Shown here: piece after piece, positions 58,550 through 64,000 of the stretch
Numbering within the stretch: position 1 is the stretch's first letter
Layout: every line of letters starts with the position of its first letter
Source of the DNA: Dreissena polymorpha
Taxonomy: Eukaryota; Mollusca; Bivalvia; Myida; Dreissenidae
Direction: 5' to 3'
NCBI RefSeq assembly: GCF_020536995.1
Contig: NC_068362.1
Coordinates: 204,001 to 268,000 of the forward strand
DNA length: 64,000 nucleotides
Translations under genes and position numbers: made by a program
Notes under the pieces: generated by a model
Databases searched by the model: none
What the model was told of the DNA's origin: nothing
The model's input: the letters and a program-made list of their open reading frames with translations, nothing else

Positions 58550-61500
58550 TGAAAACAGTATTTTTATATATACATCATGCATTATGAGTTTAAAATCATC
58601 CCATGTAAGCCATGCTGGACTGATATTTTGGCATTTTATGCCACTACAAAAGTTAACGTATCTTACAGTGTGAATTTGTCTTAGACAACAACTTCGTGCC
58701 TAGTCTGTTGCTCATTATCTGTTCAAACTATTAATTAGTCAATGTTTTAATATTGCAGTGGCTATATCTTAAAAATTCAATTAATACAAATATAAAGTCT
58801 ACATTGTCGATGAAAAAGAGACATTATGCAAATTGCTACATGTGTTTATTAACAAATCGCTTTTGTTCATTGTTCATTCTGTAAAAGAATCAAGTTAGAT
58901 CATTATCAAACTCTGCATGCCAGAAGTCTAACATTATAAGTAGCGTATTGGTAGTCATATACCGGTATAATCAAGTAAAATCACAATGAATTTTAAATAA
59001 ATGTGATGAATATAAAAGTCGTATGAAATCTAACAGTACGAGCACTCGTTGTCAAGTTCTTTTAAATGATAATTTTTGTGATTATTTGTATCATCTTAAC
59101 TGTATACAGCGCCAAGAAAAAATCATGCACCAACCAAGTGACAGCTATTAGATATGGTAAATTTTAAAAAAGACAGCGATTTTCATTAATTTATTATTAT
59201 ACGTTTATAAGTCTACATTCTCCATGAAACACAGATTGTGCGGTGTATTGTATACAAACATCTTTATGCCATTGCGAATTTCATGAAGGTATCTAGGTCA
59301 TCTACTACTGTAACATGTCCAATTATTACATTTATCATGTGATTGCACAGGTCATTCAAATTCAAATTATTTCCCTATTACTGTATTCTTTCTGATTCAC
59401 CCATAGTGGAGTTCGGATAGAAATGTAAGATACGTTAGCAAAATTGTAAGATACGTTAAATACAATATCAAAAACACAAGGCCGAATGGAGTATTAGTAT
59501 TGTCAAACTATATACTAACTTATATTGTAATGTAATTTGATCCTTGTTATATCATCCAAGCAAGCATTTACTGACAGAATAAAATTCATCTTATAAATAT
59601 TGTGCCCTAAACATAACATAGAGCGTGAAATAAACGTTAACTTTATGTAAGATACGTTTAGCCAGTTTGTTACGTTTTATGCATTAAACAGCACATCTAT
59701 TCATTAACAAGACCTTTAAATATTACGATTAAAGTATAATATCATGTAAAACACAACACAAATAATTCTATAACGGTAACTTATCCCAGCAATAACGTAT
59801 TAAATTAACCAATGGTCCAAAATCAAACTTTATATCAAGTTATAATGAACATGCCTACAAAACTATGGTAATTACCCAAGAACATGGTTCTGTCGAGTCT
59901 ATTAAATGTTAATTTTACTCGTGTGTGATTTAAAGAATCTAAATATAGGATTTTGACAAATAGGAAACTGATTACATAAAAGCATATTAACGTATCTTAC
60001 ATAACGTATCTTACCAGCATTTTTAGTTTTTTATTACCATCATAATGTTTGTCGTTCGAATAACAATAAATGTGCTATATCTTGTCAATATAGAGCAGGT
60101 GACTCAGGAAACTTAACCTGAAATATCATAGTTGTTTTCATTGGGATTATTCAGTCGATAGAGTGTTAACGTATCTAACACAAACTGTACGCACCAATTA
60201 AAATTCGAATTTCGTCAATGTGTGGTGTTTTAATTCTCAAACGATGAGTCTTATTACTATTATACATATATAATATGACCACTGCCAATGTCATATACAT
60301 ATAATTCAAACTATATTTACATTATTTCATACCAACTATGTGTCCCTACCACTTTATCCCCAACGCCTGGGACATTAGAAATATTTTTAGAGTATATGTA
60401 GTCAAATATCAACTTAAAATGACTATTTCGGTAAAAAGTGCTGTGTTCGGGTACCAGCCTTCGTTGTCTGTCAAAAACAGCTTCAAAACTTAGCACATTA
60501 AGTATCAATTAAAATATATAGGCACGGGACAATTAAAATATGAAAATGTCCTATTAATTGACAATGGGCGATATATCTGAAACTCCAAGGCGGAGTGGTT
60601 AACTATTGTGCATGCGAAAACGTAAAGTGGTCCTCTATAAAGTTTGTCTTACTCAAACCCCTGTGGTCTTTTCCATGGGGATATAACATGTTTTCTGTCT
60701 ATACAAGAACTGCGACGCCTTAAGGGTTTTGCGGGATGGAAATCATGGAATGAGTTGGGAGACCAAATTGAGAACCGATTCTTTCTGTGCATTTGATGAT
60801 GGTTTCCAGAATACTTGCAGGGATTGTTATTTTTTCGTTGTCCGTTCGATTAGCTACCTTAAGAAGTAACACTTAATATCCTATCACTTAAGTATTATAT
60901 GCAGAGAATTTCTTTGTACGATATTCATGATTGAAGAAGTTTTTAATGTAACGCTTTTTACACTATTGATAAAGTGCAGATGCCAGATTGTACTGAATCG
61001 CAATTTGCAACGCTGAACCCGTTATATAAAATCAATAGCATATCCAACGCGAATTCATTTGTTTAGAAATTTTAATAAAACTTTGCGAATGTCGGTGTTG
61101 ATATGAATTCAAAATGAGCAATGAGCTTGCAAAGTATGCGGTTGTGATAGATGAAACGGTTTCCTGTTTTGCTGTCATATGCATTCAGAAGAAAATGAGT
61201 GTATGTTTGCAACTGACAAATATGATATATTGTTACATGCAGATATGTGCCTTCGATTGCCTTAGTTTCATTAATTGTGGAACAACGGTATTTTGGCATA
61301 TGATTTGTATGGTGATTTCCGCGGAGTTCTTTCTGAAATACCTGTTAACTCTACCTTGTTCTTCTTGAATGATTGGAGCTTTTATGAGTACATTCGTTTA
61401 CACAACTAAACGTTACAACACACGTTATTTAAATGTATTGAAATACACGAATCTACTATCATAGGTATGTTTTCTGTATATCAAGCTGATATTATCAGCA

Positions 61501-63480
61501 GCTAATTGCTACACATTTAAGGATACTTCATCCAAGGTCAATAAATTTAAATAAAAACTGTTTACATCTATTGATTAAAATATGTTTAGTTTTGAAAATA
61601 TGGTTTTGTTTTCGCAAATAGCACGATACTAGACCTTGTCTGAAAAGTAACGTAACAATCCTTACTGCGAGTTCATGAAAATTTAGTCGTACCGTTATTA
61701 GGAAGTTTTTCACTGTGTTTTATATTTTGTGGTCAGCGTGTCATTTGTATACTGCAAATCAATGAAACGATTGAATATCCATGCACAACATAATATGCTG
61801 ACTTGGCTAATATCTTGCAACCTTTATCTGAATATCACATGTTATAAAAAAGGATACCGTGAATGATCGCATGATGTAAAATCACCTGATATGCATATAC
61901 AGGTTAAATGCTAGGACGTCAACAACACGTGTTTGGGGTTTTATCCGTATTTATCTTGATTACGTCTATTTGACGAGTGTTTACATCATTTATTTATCTC
62001 AAACTAAGATAGTTACAATATAGATTGTCATTTTATCAGCCAAGTAACATATTCAATATTAAGCAATCTTCTGACTATGAGTTTTCATACTCTGCATTGA
62101 TTGTAGGGCGTATGTAAACAGTACCAATTACAATAAAGTGCCAGTAAATGTCTTAATAAGATCATAAGTTTAATCATTCCATAGTAAAACACCCAACGAT
62201 CCTTAAACAATATATGTGAATAAAAAAAGTTCATATACATTATAAGGAGAGAAGTTCTGAATAACCCTGCTAGTATTTCAAACTCAATTAAAAGTCAGTA
62301 AACAAGATTGACCACACATAACTTAGAGTCAATAAATATAAGTCTTCAAGTAATGATGTTGCACCTCTAGATTTACAATAAACTATTATTAATAATCTTA
62401 AAGTTCAAACTAGTCTTTATGACAAAGGTGATTATTGTGGTTTATATTGTGTTATTTTTATTTTGAGTAGGTACTGTCTAACAATTAATACCAATAAATC
62501 CATAATAAGCGCAACCCTAGGTGTAAAATTGTTTTCTTTTGAAATGCTATATATACTTATTTATTCAACATGTTTTAACACAGCTGTTTATGTGTACCAT
62601 ACATGTGTGTGTATTGTCTTTATATTATAACTTTATTGCGATATATACGTACATATGTGGTTCACAATTATTGTGCAAATTGCGACAATTTTGATACAAA
62701 TGTACAATATTTCACATCTAAAAAAAGAATCAATTGTATCTTTTAAACATTCTTAACAACAAAGCAACCTGAATAATGTTTGTTTTCATTAGTCACCGAG
62801 TGCGAATACCTCGATTTTCAATAAAAATTGTATACACAATTATGCCGCCGCCATTTTGAAAGAAAAATAGCCGCCATGTTATTATTTTTGGTGGCTAACG
62901 GGTTTTTTGAAAAGAGCACATATTAAGGTACATTTATGGAAAATTTGGTGCTTGCTTACAAGTTTGCAAGATTTTACTGATAAATGAACCTAAATCTCCA
63001 AACTAATCCTCGTTCCTGTGCATAAGATGCTTTATTCATTTTGCAGTGCCTTCAGGACTTTAATTATAAATTACAAAATGTATAACGTACATCGTGTGAC
63101 GTCATTTCGGTGACGAAACATACTAGTAAAATATTAATTTAAAGCATCGAACGAATGCAAAACGTATTTCGGAGTATGTTTTTATCATGCATACTGTGAA
63201 CGTCGATAGGAATACAATAACAATAAAGCTGTTTAAAATACGTTTCGTTAAAGAGATGGACGATTAGAAAATGGAAGTTCATATCGTTTCAACTTTATTA
63301 TTATAAACATTGGATAAACGTTGCCGTTGAGGTAACTTGTAAGCTTGACGTTTTTATTCTAAATTTAGTGGCCTTTAAAATATATTTTTTTAAAGCTGAT
63401 ATAGTGTCATCAAATTATTCTACAAAACGGTTCAATTGAACGTCATTAATAGATGACCTCCAATATATCACTCATTCCAT
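58550..63480. other. Gene-poor stretch with a repeated 13-bp word
   Basis: No supported gene. A minus frame at 60317-60508 (LSFEAVFDRQRRLVPEHSTF, then RNSHFKLIFDYIYS) looks somewhat coding-like but matches nothing I know. A GCCGCCATTTTG and a GCCGCCATGTTA at 62846-62880 are YY1-like. TGACGTCA is at 63098. The repeated 13-bp word at 58654-60189 is listed separately. Confidence 0.4.
58654..60189. repeat. Seven dispersed copies of TAACGTATCTTAC
   Basis: Plus orientation at 58654-58666, 59988-60000, 60002-60014 and 60177-60189 (the last has one change). Reverse orientation (GTAAGATACGTTA) at 59425-59437, 59446-59458 and 59647-59659 (one change). Two pairs are only 1 and 8 bp apart. Nothing else in the flanks is repeated, so this is not an ordinary tandem array. 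Confidence 0.8.
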
Positions 63481-63485
63481 AAACA

Positions 63486-64000
63486 TTTTAGCGGCGCTCT
63501 GGGAAATTGGGGCTTATTGATCGTTACATGTTTTAGCGGCGCTCTTAAAAAACGGGGCTTAATGCATGTATCACATTTGAGCGGCGCTCTGTGAAAACTA
63601 GGCTTAATTCATTTGGCACGTTTAAGAGGCACTCTGTGAAAGCGGAGCTTAATGCACGTGGCATATTTTAGCGGCGCTCGGTGAAAACCAGGCTTAAGGC
63701 ACGTGGCAGATATAAGTGATGCTCTGGGAAAACGGGGCTACATGTTTGTACCTCATTTGGGCGGCGCTGTGGGGAAACAAGACTGCATGTATGTACCTCA
63801 TTTTAGTGGCGCTCTGCGGAAATATGACTGCATGTATGTACCTCATTTTAGTGGCGCTCTGCGGAAACAAGACTGCATGTATGTACCACATTTGAGCGGC
63901 GCTCTGAGGAAACAAGACTGCATGTATGTACCACATTTGAGCGGCGCTCAGGGGAAACAAGACTGCATGTATGTACCTCATTTTAGAGGCGCTCTGGGGA
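63486..64000. repeat. 45-bp tandem array, at least 12 units, continuing past the window
   Basis: G(C/A/T)GGCGCTCT-type cores start at 63491, 63536, 63581, 63626, 63671, 63716, 63761, 63806, 63851, 63896, 63941 and 63986, exactly 45 bp apart. Later units are nearly identical (GACTGCATGTATGTACC, TTTGAGCGGCGCTC). Since 45 is a multiple of three, the minus strand shows a 15-residue periodic frame (YIHAVLFPQSAAQM), probably incidental. Confidence 0.95.

Overview
This window looks like nuclear DNA of a bivalve mollusc. The evidence is an AT-rich background, genes split into short exons by GT-AG introns, and a dense mix of tRNA-derived SINEs, TIR elements, LINEs, Penelope-like and Crypton-like pieces, and minisatellites. 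Several repeats resemble families I associate with heterodont bivalves such as dreissenids; that placement is inference from memory. One 100-N assembly gap lies at 50794-50893.

0.6-15 kb: the only gene that appears intact. It is a plus-strand secreted protein that I assembled from nine exons whose splice phases all agree (1155 nt, 384 residues). It has a short signal-like start, a CAP/SCP domain, a CRISP-like cysteine hinge, an EGF-like cysteine module, a ShKT domain and a Thr-rich mucin-like tail. Its 6-kb third-exon intron holds a long hairpin, Crypton recombinase fragments, a ~35-bp minisatellite, a repeat carrying a ~150-bp tandem array, and a SINE. A 13.7-kb intron holds a MITE.

15-33 kb: mostly non-coding sequence and dead elements. 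These are a compound 40/29-bp tandem array (17.5 kb), a decayed LINE (21-24.8 kb), a TIR element enclosing a tRNA-like region (26.1-26.6 kb), a Penelope-like 3' fragment with a GIY-YIG domain (26.6-27.4 kb), a palindrome-rich element with a (TA)n tract (28.4-28.85 kb), a broken rhodopsin-like GPCR (29-29.9 kb, minus) and a Crypton recombinase relic (31.4-32.35 kb, minus).

34-46 kb: two paralogous, broken fibrinogen-related (FReD) genes on the minus strand, about 9 kb apart with related flanks, plus two SINEs. 47-58.6 kb: small unidentified coding-like islands, a 65-bp tandem array, a diverged copy of CAP-gene intron sequence that runs into the assembly gap, a G-rich minisatellite abutting a second decayed LINE, and a broken coiled-coil ORF. 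58.6-60.2 kb: seven near-identical copies of a 13-bp word, unexplained by any gene. 63.49 kb to the end: a 45-bp tandem array running off the window.

The common theme is lineage-specific secreted and receptor families (CAP, FReD, GPCR) undergoing duplication and decay in repeat-rich DNA. I see no operon-like or clearly novel enzymatic system. The most unusual items are the CAP protein with a substituted cavity tetrad, the tRNA-bearing TIR element and the 13-bp motif cluster.
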